From an uncultured Eubacteriales bacterium (GTDB lineage: Bacteria > Bacillota > Clostridia > Tissierellales > Peptoniphilaceae), in assembly GCA_900539725.1 (NCBI GenBank), contig UQDI01000016.1, positions 1 through 34,897 of the forward strand: DNA of 34,897 nucleotides, written 5' to 3'. Made by a program: the position numbers and the translations under genes. Shown here piece by piece: positions 7,327-15,289 of the stretch (its first letter is position 1; each line of letters opens with the position of its first letter). The notes beneath the pieces were generated by a model. That model ran no database searches and was not told where the DNA came from. It worked only from the letters and a program-made list of their open reading frames with translations.

Positions 7327-8364
7327 TTAATCCTCCCATAGATCTTTTAATCTGCCCTCTAATTTGTATCTCACATGCTTTAGCTCGCCTGTATTGCGTG
7401 AAGATGTGATGAGCATGAGCTTTCTGAGCTTATCTGAAAAACTATTGATATAGTCCGCGCTCGCCTCGTATGAGCCGTGGTAGACGTATTTTAATAGCTC
7501 GCCACCGAGCGCAACGACGTCGGCGCCTATAACGTAGGCTTTGAAGGCGTCCATCGCAGTCCTTATACCGCCTGAGGCGATTAAGGTAAATTTGTACTTC
7601 TTCTTGAGCTCCCTTGCATATAGTATAGAGAGTGCTGTTGGCGTGCCAAAGTCGAAGATATCCGAAAAATCTTCGGCAGCGTTCGCCATGGACTCGATCC
7701 TGGCAAAGTTTGTGCCGCCCGCGCCTGATATGTCGATGTACTTGACACCGAGCTTAGCGAGATCCTCGATATTCCTTTGATTCATGCCGAAACCGCATTC
7801 TTTCACTATGACGGGCAGCTTAAAATACTTAAGTGCCGCCTCGATGTTCTTCATATAGCTAGTGAAATCCCTGTCACCCTCGCCATTAATGAGCTCTTGA
7901 AAAGCATTTAGATGTATGCAGATGGCGTTGGCATCGATTAAATCAACTGCCTTCTTCATCACATCCAAATTCGCTGTAGCACCGACATTGGCTATAAGGT
8001 ATCCGTCTTTGTTGACCTCACGTGCAATGGTGAATGTTTCAGGGAACTTCTTATCAACAACAGCTATCTTCTCGCTTCCAAGCATCATAGGTATATTAAA
8101 GTCACGTGCGAGCCTAGCTAAAATCTCGTTGATTCTAAACGCCTTTTCGGTGCCGCCAGTCATCGCGTTTATGTAAAAAGGACGAGAAAAGTTTCTGTTG
8201 AAGAATTTCTTTTCAAGCCTAACCTCGTCTATGGAAAGCTCAGGAAGAGAGTTGTTGTCGATGAAGACATCTGAAAGAAGCGTGTCAGTCCCGGCATCTT
8301 CCGCTCTTAGGAAGTTTGTAAGATGCAGGTCCTTGATCCTTTCTTTGTAATCAATCTTTTTCAT
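7327..8364 (-). CDS. fni: Type 2 isopentenyl-diphosphate delta-isomerase (FMN-dependent)
   Basis: Interconverts IPP and DMAPP using FMN, NAD(P)H and Mg2+ (EC 5.3.3.2); the type 2 enzyme usually goes with a mevalonate route. 345 residues, the normal length. Marks in order: FYINAMTGG near residue 60, MMLGSEKIAV, ICIHLNAFQE, VIVKECGFGM, YIDISGAGGTNFA and IASGGIRTAMDAFKA, the TIM-barrel FMN-binding segments. The start has AGGAGGAACT before the ATG and lies 8 nt past the murI stop. Mevalonate genes are not in the window. Confidence 0.95.
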   Translation of the reverse strand: MKKIDYKERIKDLHLTNFLRAEDAGTDTLLSDVFIDNNSLPELSIDEVRLEKKFFNRNFSRPFYINAMTGGTEKAFRINEILARLARDFNIPMMLGSEKIAVVDKKFPETFTIAREVNKDGYLIANVGATANLDVMKKAVDLIDANAICIHLNAFQELINGEGDRDFTSYMKNIEAALKYFKLPVIVKECGFGMNQRNIEDLAKLGVKYIDISGAGGTNFARIESMANAAEDFSDIFDFGTPTALSILYARELKKKYKFTLIASGGIRTAMDAFKAYVIGADVVALGGELLKYVYHGSYEASADYINSFSDKLRKLMLITSSRNTGELKHVRYKLEGRLKDLWED

Positions 8365-8372
8365 AGTTCCTC

Positions 8373-9128
8373 CTAGATTTCTATATAATCTTCTATATTC
8401 AGTTTTTTATCTATATCAAGAGTCCTTAGACTATGGATATAGATGTCTTTGCCCTTAGTCGTGTAGATGTTGAAGTCGCCTTTCTTAAGTCCACTCGCGT
8501 CAAAGCTATGGGCAAGGAGCTTCGCAGGCTTGATAAAATCTACTTCGGGCATCAGCTCTTTGAAAATGGCGTCAATGAACTCGTAGTGAGTGCAGCCCAA
8601 AATTAAGGTCTTGTAGCCGCCGTCATCGATGCGCCTTTTGTAGTCAAGAACTTCCTCTTCGATGATGTCCCTGTTCTCGTCGAAGTCCTCGATAAGCGCC
8701 GCAAGCGATGCACTCGCCATCTCTAGTAAATCATCTGTGCCAATGGCCTTGAGCCTATTGTAATACTCTTTCGAAGCTATGGTGAACTTCGTCGCAAGTA
8801 TCGCCGCTTTATTAAGTGCAAGCCTATTTACTTCGTCAATAGTTGGCGTAACTATATTATAGAGCTTAATCTTGTGAGTGTAGCCGGTATTAAGTATCGC
8901 GCTACTCATGGTATTACAAGCGACAAGGCAGTCAGTAACGCCCTTTTCGTATAAGAAGTCCAAAATATGCTCCATACAAGAAAGGATCTCATCACGACTC
9001 ATATTGCCATAAGGCACTCTGATATTGTCCCCGAAGTAATTTATTTCGATCTCGTTATTCAGCTTAAGAAGCTCACGAACAACGGATAAGCCCCCTATAC
9101 CCGAATCAATAACTGCTAATTTCTTCAT
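8373..9128 (-). CDS. murI: Glutamate racemase
   Basis: Makes D-glutamate for peptidoglycan (EC 5.1.1.3). 251 residues from MKKLAVIDSG. The paired catalytic cysteines are both present, C71 in VACNTMSSA and C179 in LGCTHYEF, and the IDSGIGGLSV loop carries the Asp/Ser of the family. I chose the ATG at 9128, 1 nt past the recR stop; a GTG at 9143 in the same frame would add five residues that the family lacks. No clear ribosome-binding site is seen, so translational coupling to recR is likely. Confidence 0.93.
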   Translation of the reverse strand: MKKLAVIDSGIGGLSVVRELLKLNNEIEINYFGDNIRVPYGNMSRDEILSCMEHILDFLYEKGVTDCLVACNTMSSAILNTGYTHKIKLYNIVTPTIDEVNRLALNKAAILATKFTIASKEYYNRLKAIGTDDLLEMASASLAALIEDFDENRDIIEEEVLDYKRRIDDGGYKTLILGCTHYEFIDAIFKELMPEVDFIKPAKLLAHSFDASGLKKGDFNIYTTKGKDIYIHSLRTLDIDKKLNIEDYIEI

Positions 9129-9129
9129 A

Positions 9130-9711
9130 TTACATGTCGACACGATTGTCGATCGCCTTTCTGATAGTTTCTGCGTCGTAGTAGCTTAGGTCAGCGCCCA
9201 TCGGCACGCCGGTACCTATCCTAGTCACCTTGACGCTCTTGTCAGGGATGTTCTCCTTGATGTAATTCGCTGTCGCAGTGCCCGCAATGTCTGGGTCAGT
9301 CGCAATGATGAGCTCTTTCACGCTGCCGTCAAGCCTTTGAAATAGCTCAGGAATGTTGATCTCCTCAGGTCCTATGCCCTCAAGCATGTTGATGGTGCCG
9401 CCTAAAACGTGATAAAGACCGTTGTAGCCGCCCTCTTTGTCAAGGCGCATAACATTCTCTTCCTTTTCTACTACTAATATGGTAGAGTGGTCTCTGTCCT
9501 CGTCAGAGCAGATGCCGCAGATGTCATTCTCGCTATAGTTACAGCAAATTTTGCATCTGTGAATATTTTCAAGAGTCTCCTCGATGTCCCTCGCTAGGCT
9601 CATGGCCTTGTCCCTATTGTTCAAAAGGTAATAAGCGAACTTTATCGAAGACTTCGAGCCAAATTGCGGAAAAGACTCTAAATTGCTAACTAGCTTATCT
9701 AGCCTATCCAT
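9130..9711 (-). CDS. recR: Recombination protein RecR
   Basis: RecR works with RecF and RecO to load RecA at gaps in DNA. 193 residues, slightly below the usual 198. An N-terminal helix-hairpin-helix region with FPQFGSKSS is followed by the zinc finger CKICCNYSENDICGIC (about residues 54-69), then the Toprim domain with ILVVEKEENV, YHVLGGTINMLEGIGP and IATDPDIAGTATA. The ATG shares one base with the ybaB stop codon (TAATG). The ybaB-recR pair next to dnaX is a common bacterial arrangement. Confidence 0.95.
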   Translation of the reverse strand: MDRLDKLVSNLESFPQFGSKSSIKFAYYLLNNRDKAMSLARDIEETLENIHRCKICCNYSENDICGICSDEDRDHSTILVVEKEENVMRLDKEGGYNGLYHVLGGTINMLEGIGPEEINIPELFQRLDGSVKELIIATDPDIAGTATANYIKENIPDKSVKVTRIGTGVPMGADLSYYDAETIRKAIDNRVDM

Positions 9712-10037
9712 TATAGTCCTGGAATACCTAGGCCGCCAGTTAATTTGCCCATCTCAGAGTTCATAAGGTCATCAGCCTTAGCTATAGCCTCGTTTGCTGC
9801 GACCATGATTAAGTCTTCAAGCATTTCAACGTCGTCTGGATCAACAACTTCTGGATCTATAGTGATGGACTTGATCTCTTTTTTACCAGTGATTTCAACC
9901 TTCACCATGCCCTTATCTACTTCTAATATAGTAGCCTCAATCTCTTCTTGCTTCTTTTGCATATTTTCTTGTGCTTTTTTAAGCTGCTTCATCATGTTAT
10001 TCATGTTGCCGCCCATTTGTGGGAATCCTCTTTTCAT
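9711..10037 (-). CDS. ybaB: YbaB/EbfC family nucleoid-associated protein
   Basis: Small dimeric DNA-binding protein that binds the nucleoid; in many bacteria its gene lies between dnaX and recR, as here. 108 residues. Marks are a Gly/Met/Asn-rich start, the coiled KKAQENMQKKQEEIE helix, KGMVKVEITGKKEIKSITID, and DDVEMLEDLIMVAANEA. The C-terminus is Gly-rich (GGLGIPGL). The ribosome-binding site is GGAGGTAATT. It sits 9 nt past the dnaX stop. Confidence 0.94.
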   Translation of the reverse strand: MKRGFPQMGGNMNNMMKQLKKAQENMQKKQEEIEATILEVDKGMVKVEITGKKEIKSITIDPEVVDPDDVEMLEDLIMVAANEAIAKADDLMNSEMGKLTGGLGIPGL

Positions 10038-10046
10038 AATTACCTC

Positions 10047-11885
10047 CTACTTAATTATAAGCTTGCCGCCCAAGAACTCTTTAAGGTCCTCTCTGAGTTT
10101 GAGAGTCTTTTTCTCTTGGTCGGAGCTTTCAATTTTGATATCGATTATATCATTAAAATATTTGTTAATAGTCTTTAATATGGCGTCCTTGTTCATGTCA
10201 ACAAGAGCCACACTAGTGTCTAGAGCTATATCACGAGACTTTTTAAGTACTAGTACGCCAGAAACAGTTTTTGAATATTCAAAATCCGTGAATATGGACT
10301 TAAGTACTCTCATGTCGTCATCTTTCAAGAAGTTTTCGTAAAGCGCCTTGTTCTTTTCGAAGTCCTCTTCGGGTTCTTCGTCTTCATCTAGATCAATGGC
10401 TTTCTCTTTTTCAGCGGGGATAATGGTCTTGCCACTTTCGCTGTCAGAATCACTTTCTTCGGGCTCTGCTAAGCCTTGTGAATTTTGCTCATCAAGTGAT
10501 TTTGCTTCGTCATCTACTTTTACTTCATCAAATGGCTTTGCCTCGTTTATATTTTTCGCTTCGTCAAGTGATTTTGCTTCGTCAAATGATTTTGCTTCGT
10601 TTTGTTTTTTTGCTTCCTTTGGCTTTTTTACTTCCTCTTCCATTTCTGTGAAGTAAAAGCCTTCATCTTCGTAGTCCACCATGCCCATCTCAAGGCTTGC
10701 TAAGTCGTCAAAAGAGTTGTCTTGATTATCTTTAGCTGTATTTGACGAAGTGGCTTTGGCATTGCCATTATCGTGGTCACTTACAGGCTGCGCTAAATCA
10801 CTAACTGTGACGGATCTATCGAAGTTCATCTTCATGACCTCGCTGTCAAGGCTCATGACCTTAAGGCCCGCCATCTCAACGAAAATCCGCTTTTCCTTGA
10901 CAAACTTCATCCTCTCAAGGTAATCCATGTAGATGTCGATCGCGTTTATGATGTCCATAAGCTTTATGTCAAAGGTAAAATTGTATTTGCCAAGCTTATT
11001 AACTTTGTCATATAAAATCTCTCTAAGCGCCTTAATTATGCCATCTATGATCATCGCTTCGTCCTTGCCATCAAGGAAGAGCTTGTCTAAATTGGCATAG
11101 TACTTTTGGGGATTGCGTGTGAATATCGCCTCTACTATGCCAGTGGAGTAGCTCTCATCAAGTAGTCCCAAGGCTTTGAGTACGCTCTCCTTAGTAAGTG
11201 TGTCTGAGTAGCTGATGGTGCTCTCAAGCATGGATAAAGCGTCTCTCATCGAGCCAGCGCCTGCTCTAGCAACGATTTGGACTGCCTCGTCCTCATATTT
11301 TTTGCCGATAGTGTCAAGAACGCGAGATAAATTCTTCGCGATGAGATCCTCGTCTATACGCTTAAAATCGAAGCGCTGAACACGGGAGATGATGGTCGTT
11401 GGTATCCTCTCCGGCTCTGTCGTTGCAAGTATAAATATCAGATGCTTTGGTGGCTCCTCAAGTATTTTTAAAAGCGCATTGAAGGCGCCCTTCGATAGCA
11501 TGTGAACCTCGTCTATGATGTAGACCTTGTATTTTAGCTTAGTCGGTAGATATATCGCCTTGTCACGAAGCTCTCGGATATTGTCGACGGAGTTGTTTGA
11601 TGCAGCGTCAAGCTCTATGATGTCGACGGCCTTGCCGCTCATCGCCTCAAGACAGTTCTCGCACTCATTACAAGGCTCGGCATCGTGTGGATTAAGGCAG
11701 TTGATTGCCCTCGCAAAAACTTTTGCAAGAGAGGTCTTACCTGTTCCGCGCGTGCCAGTAAATAGGTAGGCGTGAGATAGTCTACTTTGTAGTATTTGAT
11801 TTTTAAGTATGGTTGTGATGTGATCTTGACCGATGATCTCGTTAAAAGTCTTGGGTCTAAACCTTCTGTATAAAGCTTCGCTCAT
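10047..11885 (-). CDS. dnaX: DNA polymerase III subunit tau (possible gamma by frameshift)
   Basis: Clamp-loader ATPase of the replicase, 612 residues. Domain I has Walker A GTRGTGKTS, a zinc site (CLNPHD..CNECENC), Walker B IIDEVHML, and sensor 1 ATTEPERIP; domain III follows to about residue 350. Residues 370-560 are an acidic, low-complexity linker with a run of hexapeptide repeats of the type EAKSFD/EAKSLD. Codons 419-421 (GTA AAA AAG) contain the A AAA AAG heptamer used for -1 frameshifting in E. coli dnaX, and codons 425-427 contain A AAA AAA. A -1 shift at either site meets the TGA at 10584-10582, giving a product of about 434 residues. First gene of the operon, with a GGAGGG ribosome-binding site. 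Confidence 0.96.
   Translation of the reverse strand: MSEALYRRFRPKTFNEIIGQDHITTILKNQILQSRLSHAYLFTGTRGTGKTSLAKVFARAINCLNPHDAEPCNECENCLEAMSGKAVDIIELDAASNNSVDNIRELRDKAIYLPTKLKYKVYIIDEVHMLSKGAFNALLKILEEPPKHLIFILATTEPERIPTTIISRVQRFDFKRIDEDLIAKNLSRVLDTIGKKYEDEAVQIVARAGAGSMRDALSMLESTISYSDTLTKESVLKALGLLDESYSTGIVEAIFTRNPQKYYANLDKLFLDGKDEAMIIDGIIKALREILYDKVNKLGKYNFTFDIKLMDIINAIDIYMDYLERMKFVKEKRIFVEMAGLKVMSLDSEVMKMNFDRSVTVSDLAQPVSDHDNGNAKATSSNTAKDNQDNSFDDLASLEMGMVDYEDEGFYFTEMEEEVKKPKEAKKQNEAKSFDEAKSLDEAKNINEAKPFDEVKVDDEAKSLDEQNSQGLAEPEESDSDSESGKTIIPAEKEKAIDLDEDEEPEEDFEKNKALYENFLKDDDMRVLKSIFTDFEYSKTVSGVLVLKKSRDIALDTSVALVDMNKDAILKTINKYFNDIIDIKIESSDQEKKTLKLREDLKEFLGGKLIIK
10605..10629 (-). promoter_or_regulatory. 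Candidate programmed -1 frameshift sites in dnaX
   Basis: Two in-frame slippery heptamers on the minus strand: A AAA AAG at 10629-10623 and A AAA AAA at 10611-10605. A purine-rich SD-like stretch (GGAAGAGGAA, 10641-10632) lies immediately upstream of the first. In the -1 frame translation stops at TGA 10584-10582 after 13 codons. I see no strong downstream hairpin of the kind E. coli uses. Confidence 0.5.
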
Positions 11886-11915
11886 CTCGTCCCTCCTATA
11901 AATATAATTATAGTT

Positions 11916-11924
11916 ATTATATCA
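11916..11924 (-). promoter_or_regulatory. Extended -10 promoter of the dnaX operon
   Basis: TGATATAAT on the minus strand is a perfect -10 with the TGn extension. The -35 region lies in a T-rich tract with no clear hexamer. It stands 31 bp before the dnaX ATG. Confidence 0.55.
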
Positions 11925-11941
11925 CAAAAATAAAAAAAAAT

Positions 11942-11960
11942 AAAGACGTGAGTCGTCTTT
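11942..11960 (-). terminator. Second terminator between the thioredoxin-like gene and dnaX
   Basis: Seven-bp stem AAAGACG (11942-11948) with CGTCTTT (11954-11960), 5-nt loop, followed on the minus strand by a long T/A-rich tail. It backs up the terminator at 12000-12023. Confidence 0.6.
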
Positions 11961-11996
11961 ACGAAGTGGCTAGTCCATAAACATGGTTGTGGCATG
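11961..11996 (-). repeat. Short dispersed element with GCCACTTCGT core, copy 1
   Basis: Lies directly after a minus-strand gene terminator and reads ATGCC, an ATGG-containing middle, then GCCACTTCGT. A second copy with the same ends and the same position relative to a terminator is at 15290-15318. Function unknown. Confidence 0.5.
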
Positions 11997-11999
11997 AAA

Positions 12000-12023
12000 A
12001 AGGGCTCTCGTGTGAAAGCCCTT
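12000..12023 (-). terminator. Terminator of the thioredoxin-like gene
   Basis: AAGGGCT (12000-12006) with AGCCCTT (12017-12023), followed on the minus strand by five T. The hairpin and its flanks are almost identical to the terminator at 13084-13107. Confidence 0.8.
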
Positions 12024-12028
12024 AATAG

Positions 12029-13000
12029 TTATTTAATATATTTCTTCAATGCTCTTTCATATTTTTCGTAGAAACCATAAGCGCCAACGCCAATAAAAGT
12101 TTCGAGAATATTACCTTCGCTATCAAAGATAAAAACTGTTGGAACGGCTTTTATCTTGAAATTAAAATACTTCTCAGCCGCTTGGCTAGGACATAGATTT
12201 TGATATTTAGCGTCTGCTTTTTCTAATAAGCTCTTTGCTTTAGCTATATTTTCTTCTCTAGTCTTCTTATCATAATCACTTGATGTGCTAGTAAGAGGCT
12301 CAATGTTATGAATAACGCCAAGGAAGCCAGCTTTGTCTTTATAATCGTTTGCTAGCTTTGTTAAGTCAGGAAGTTCTTTTTTGCATTGTGCATAATCAGT
12401 CGACCAAACATTAACTAGAGTGTATTCATGCTCAGCTAATATATCGGCAATGTTATGTTTATTACCATCGAAGTCTTCTAGCTCAAAATCAAGTAAGCAA
12501 GGCATTTTAACTTTATCTGATGTAATTGCTACAGTTTTTGTAGGCGCGTCATAGCTGACGTCAAAACCCATTAGCTTAGCCAAATCTCTTAGCTCGATGA
12601 AATTTGTTTCGATAATAAAGGCAGATTTAAGTTTTTTCTCTTTGCCATCGATAAGGACATCCATATTTCTCATAGTTGCCCAAAGCTCTTTTTGAGATGA
12701 ATAAGTCTTGATATCTGATAGGTCTTCATATGGCTTATTCGTTTCGATACTAACAAGATGCTTGTCGTTGTCGTAGTCAACATAGAATTGCGCCTTTGTT
12801 CCTCTAAGTGCAGCTGCTGCGTCACGAAGCTTTAAATAATTTTTGCCCTTTATAATATAAGCTCTAATCTCACGCGCCTCGCCGTTAACTGTAAACTTTT
12901 GAGTGCTCTCCATAGCCTTTTCTTCACTCACAGCCATTGACATAGGCATAAATGTCACTAGCATAAGAACTACTAATAATAACGAAATTTTCTTCTTCAT
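12029..13000 (-). CDS. Exported copper-amine-oxidase-N-like plus thioredoxin-fold protein with degenerate active site
   Basis: 323 residues from the ATG at 13000, which has AAGGAGGAAAA before it; an in-frame start at 13078 lies upstream of the promoter -10 and is rejected. Residues 1-23 are a signal peptide. Residues 30-165 hold paired motifs (YLKLRDAAAALRG, FIELRDLAKLMG) of the copper amine oxidase N-terminal domain, an envelope-associated module. Residues 175-323 are a TlpA/redoxin-like thioredoxin fold (YTLVNVWSTD, AVPTVFIFD with cis-Pro). The CxxC motif reads YAQC (203-206), so only the second cysteine remains. It is a clear paralogue of the lipoprotein at 19153, which has an intact CGPC. 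Dithiol chemistry is therefore unlikely; a binding or monothiol role is inference. Confidence 0.85.
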   Translation of the reverse strand: MKKKISLLLVVLMLVTFMPMSMAVSEEKAMESTQKFTVNGEAREIRAYIIKGKNYLKLRDAAAALRGTKAQFYVDYDNDKHLVSIETNKPYEDLSDIKTYSSQKELWATMRNMDVLIDGKEKKLKSAFIIETNFIELRDLAKLMGFDVSYDAPTKTVAITSDKVKMPCLLDFELEDFDGNKHNIADILAEHEYTLVNVWSTDYAQCKKELPDLTKLANDYKDKAGFLGVIHNIEPLTSTSSDYDKKTREENIAKAKSLLEKADAKYQNLCPSQAAEKYFNFKIKAVPTVFIFDSEGNILETFIGVGAYGFYEKYERALKKYIK

Positions 13001-13049
13001 TTTTCCTCCTTGATTTACCCTGCTAACAAAGTATATTACTTGTAAATAT

Positions 13050-13078
13050 ATTATACCACTGAAAATAAATTTTGGCAA
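13050..13078 (-). promoter_or_regulatory. Promoter of the thioredoxin-like gene
   Basis: Minus strand -35 TTGCCA (13073-13078), 17-nt spacer, -10 TATAAT (13050-13055). The TATAAT lies inside the longest reading frame and so supports the internal start at 13000. Confidence 0.75.
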
Positions 13079-13083
13079 GAGAA

Positions 13084-13107
13084 AAGGGCTCTCATGTGAA
13101 AGCCCTT
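13084..13107 (-). terminator. Terminator of the 13106-14448 gene pair
   Basis: AAGGGCT (13084-13090) with AGCCCTT (13101-13107); the stem overlaps the stop codon of the membrane protein gene. It is nearly the same as 12000-12023, about 39 bp with two differences. Confidence 0.75.
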
Positions 13108-13711
13108 AATAGTCATTTAAATTGTATTCATAATTATATGGTCCATATTTTTGCTCAAAACTAAGCTTAAATATAGGTCCATCCCACTTCACTTCATATA
13201 TGCCGGCGTCCATGACATAGCCTTGATCACCCGTGAAGAAATCGTCTTCGATTTTGCGAGCGAAAAAGGCGTTCTCTCTTTTGTATAGGTCAAGGCTTGT
13301 GCTAAAAAGAAAACTATCTTCGTGGACTATGGCAGTGTTTTTGCCATCATCCGACTTGAACTCGTAGTAGCTGTTGTCAATGCGTGAGAAAAAATAAATG
13401 ACGCAAGCAAATAGCATAAATAGTATCGCAAGTCCCATAGATATGGATATGATAATTTTGCTAATATTCTTTTCGTAGCACTCCCAAAGCAGCCTAAGCA
13501 AGTAGATGCACCATATAAATAATATTAGGCAAAGTACAAAAACAAGGTCTATAAAAACTATATGCGCTGAAAAAATTTTTATATTTAAGTCAAGTGAAGT
13601 GCTTAAGATGATTACTCTCATAAGCACTACAAAGACCATGTATATAGCTGTTCCTAAAAGAAGAGATTTAAATTTGGGTTTTGCAAATTGTTCTTTGAGT
13701 AAATTTAGCAT
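13106..13711 (-). CDS. Membrane protein of unknown function (201 aa)
   Basis: Three hydrophobic segments (about residues 17-37, 50-73 and 84-109) are followed by an extracytoplasmic-looking domain of some 90 residues rich in aromatic and acidic residues (YYEFKSDDGKN, YEVKWDGPIFKL). I recognise no family. The ATG shares a base with the stop codon of the lipoprotein gene upstream (TAATG), so the two are translationally coupled and probably work together at the envelope. The stop codon lies within the terminator stem. Confidence 0.65.
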   Translation of the reverse strand: MLNLLKEQFAKPKFKSLLLGTAIYMVFVVLMRVIILSTSLDLNIKIFSAHIVFIDLVFVLCLILFIWCIYLLRLLWECYEKNISKIIISISMGLAILFMLFACVIYFFSRIDNSYYEFKSDDGKNTAIVHEDSFLFSTSLDLYKRENAFFARKIEDDFFTGDQGYVMDAGIYEVKWDGPIFKLSFEQKYGPYNYEYNLNDY

Positions 13712-14448
13712 TAGTCTAAAACTTCTACCTCATAAGCTGAATCGATTGTAATTAGCGCACTTGATTCTAGCTCTGTGTTGTGAGCTGTGCCGTCGAAGTA
13801 GACTATAACTTCCTTACCTTCAATCTCTTTTGGATCAATTGGCTCTCTGTCCTTTTGAACGACTACAAAATCAAGTTTTACTAAGAATGGATTTGGATAC
13901 TCGGTATTTTTACCGAAGATATATTTAAACTCTTGAGGCACATCAATATCTTTTATTCTAAGCATAGTAGCGTCCTTTGTAGTCTCATCACAAACTACTT
14001 CCTCTACAGTTCCTGTGAAATTTGCGACGTATTTTTTAGTCTCGGACCAATTGTCTCCAGTCGAGAACAATAGGTATTTCCCTTCATAATAAATAGTCAA
14101 GAAGCCATCGCCAGCGTATTGGTACTCGCACTTGTCAAAGTTTGATTCGCCGTCATTCTTTGGAAACTCGCTTGTAGGAACGACTTTTTCGATTTTGCCG
14201 TCCATGGTGCCGCATTTGACTAAGTTATTTAAACAGCCAGTATCTTTGTATAATTTGCCATCCACCATGACAGCAGATATTATAGGTCCTTCGTAAGTTT
14301 TATCTGGCTCGTCTATTTCACTTGCTTCATTTGTTTCCTTTGTTTCGTTTGCCTCGCTTTTTTCATTTGGCTCCTCATTCGGCTTTTGACAAGCAAAGGC
14401 AGTCATCACCATTAGCAAAGACATTAGTATAAGTAAAAACTTTTTCAT
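13711..14448 (-). CDS. Lipoprotein of unknown function (245 aa)
   Basis: The start at 14448 (MKKFLLILMSLL) has a GGAAGTGATTAT leader and gives a lipoprotein signal peptide with lipobox TAFAC and Cys20; a longer in-frame start at 14562 would add 38 residues that destroy the signal. After the cysteine comes a low-complexity Asn/Glu/Lys/Thr linker (about residues 22-52), typical of Firmicutes lipoproteins. The remaining part is beta-rich, with conserved-looking YEGPIISAVMVDGKLY, Cys residues at two TGC/KCG sites, and a C-terminal EVIVYFDGTAHN region, but I cannot name a family. Couples to the membrane protein at 13106. Confidence 0.75.
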   Translation of the reverse strand: MKKFLLILMSLLMVMTAFACQKPNEEPNEKSEANETKETNEASEIDEPDKTYEGPIISAVMVDGKLYKDTGCLNNLVKCGTMDGKIEKVVPTSEFPKNDGESNFDKCEYQYAGDGFLTIYYEGKYLLFSTGDNWSETKKYVANFTGTVEEVVCDETTKDATMLRIKDIDVPQEFKYIFGKNTEYPNPFLVKLDFVVVQKDREPIDPKEIEGKEVIVYFDGTAHNTELESSALITIDSAYEVEVLD

Positions 14449-14468
14449 ATAATCACTTCCTTGTATAT

Positions 14469-14477
14469 AGTATATCA
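14469..14477 (-). promoter_or_regulatory. Extended -10 promoter of the lipoprotein gene
   Basis: TGATATACT on the minus strand, a TGn-extended -10 about 21 bp before the ATG at 14448. No clear -35. Confidence 0.45.
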
Positions 14478-14571
14478 CAATAAAGCACTCCGCGAATAGA
14501 TTTCGCTTAATTGTAACTATTTTGTAAGAAATAAAATGGCCCATAGCACTGCCATGAACCAAATGTAAAAA

Positions 14572-15189
14572 CTATTTTTCTAAAATCAAAACGCCTGAGC
14601 AAAAACTTATTTTTTCAAAAATTGCCTTTGGAAAATCTTTCTTGATGCTCTCATAAACAAGGTAGTACTCGTCATCATCCCAATAATCTATTGACTCTTC
14701 TCTGCAAGCTTCTAATGATGCAAGGTCCACAAAACTAACGTCGCCTATAAAAATTTTGCCACCGTCATTAAGAAGGCTAAGTAAAATCGTCAAAAAATCT
14801 TTTTTCTCAGAGTCAATTATATGATGAATTGAATATGTCGCGACTATCACGTCGTATTTTTCACTTAATATCTCCTTGTCTAGAGCTTTTATAAAGTCGC
14901 CTTCATATAATTTTGCCCTTGGCATCTTTTTTTGTGCTATATCAAGCATATTCTTTGAAAAGTCTTGACCGTGTATCTCAAGACCGTCATCATAAAGCTT
15001 TTTCGTTAAAACTGCCGTGCCAAAGCCTATGTCAAGAACTTTTTTTGCTTTCATTTTTCTAACGGCATCATAGATGTATGCAAGAACTTCTTTATATCCA
15101 GCAAAGGGATAAGTATCCTCACTCTCAGAGATTTCAACAGTTTTGTCGTAATCCTCCGCCCATAAATCAAAACCAAATTTATCTAGCAT
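14572..15189 (-). CDS. Class I SAM-dependent methyltransferase, substrate unknown
   Basis: 205 residues with the Rossmann methyltransferase motifs: motif I VLDIGFGTAVLTKKL (about residues 51-65), the acidic loop after strand 2 (IHGQDFSKNMLDIAQKK), a strand 4 region VIVATYSIHHI, and GGKIFIGDVSF. The N-terminus (FDLWAEDYDKTV) matches the YrrT-like group, whose substrates are mostly unknown. The start has TAGGAGGACAA before the ATG, and a good promoter lies 29 bp upstream, so it is its own unit. Naming a substrate is not justified. Confidence 0.85.
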   Translation of the reverse strand: MLDKFGFDLWAEDYDKTVEISESEDTYPFAGYKEVLAYIYDAVRKMKAKKVLDIGFGTAVLTKKLYDDGLEIHGQDFSKNMLDIAQKKMPRAKLYEGDFIKALDKEILSEKYDVIVATYSIHHIIDSEKKDFLTILLSLLNDGGKIFIGDVSFVDLASLEACREESIDYWDDDEYYLVYESIKKDFPKAIFEKISFCSGVLILEK

Positions 15190-15217
15190 TTGTCCTCCTA
15201 TAATCTTTCTTTTAATA

Positions 15218-15246
15218 ATTATACCATAAAATTCATATTAACTCAA
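15218..15246 (-). promoter_or_regulatory. Promoter of the methyltransferase gene
   Basis: Minus strand -35 TTGAGT (15241-15246), 17-nt spacer, -10 TATAAT (15218-15223). Confidence 0.75.
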
Positions 15247-15289
15247 AGAATTTAGGTGGGTTTCCACCTTTTTTCTTCGTCCATTATCT

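Noticed and set aside
9745..10341. 198-codon plus-strand frame
   Set aside because: Overlaps ybaB and the end of dnaX, both of which are well conserved; composition is that of an antisense frame.
10348..10656. Ser/Phe-rich plus-strand open frame of 102 codons
   Set aside because: It is the reverse complement of the acidic Glu/Asp/Lys repeats of dnaX; no ribosome-binding site and no known fold.
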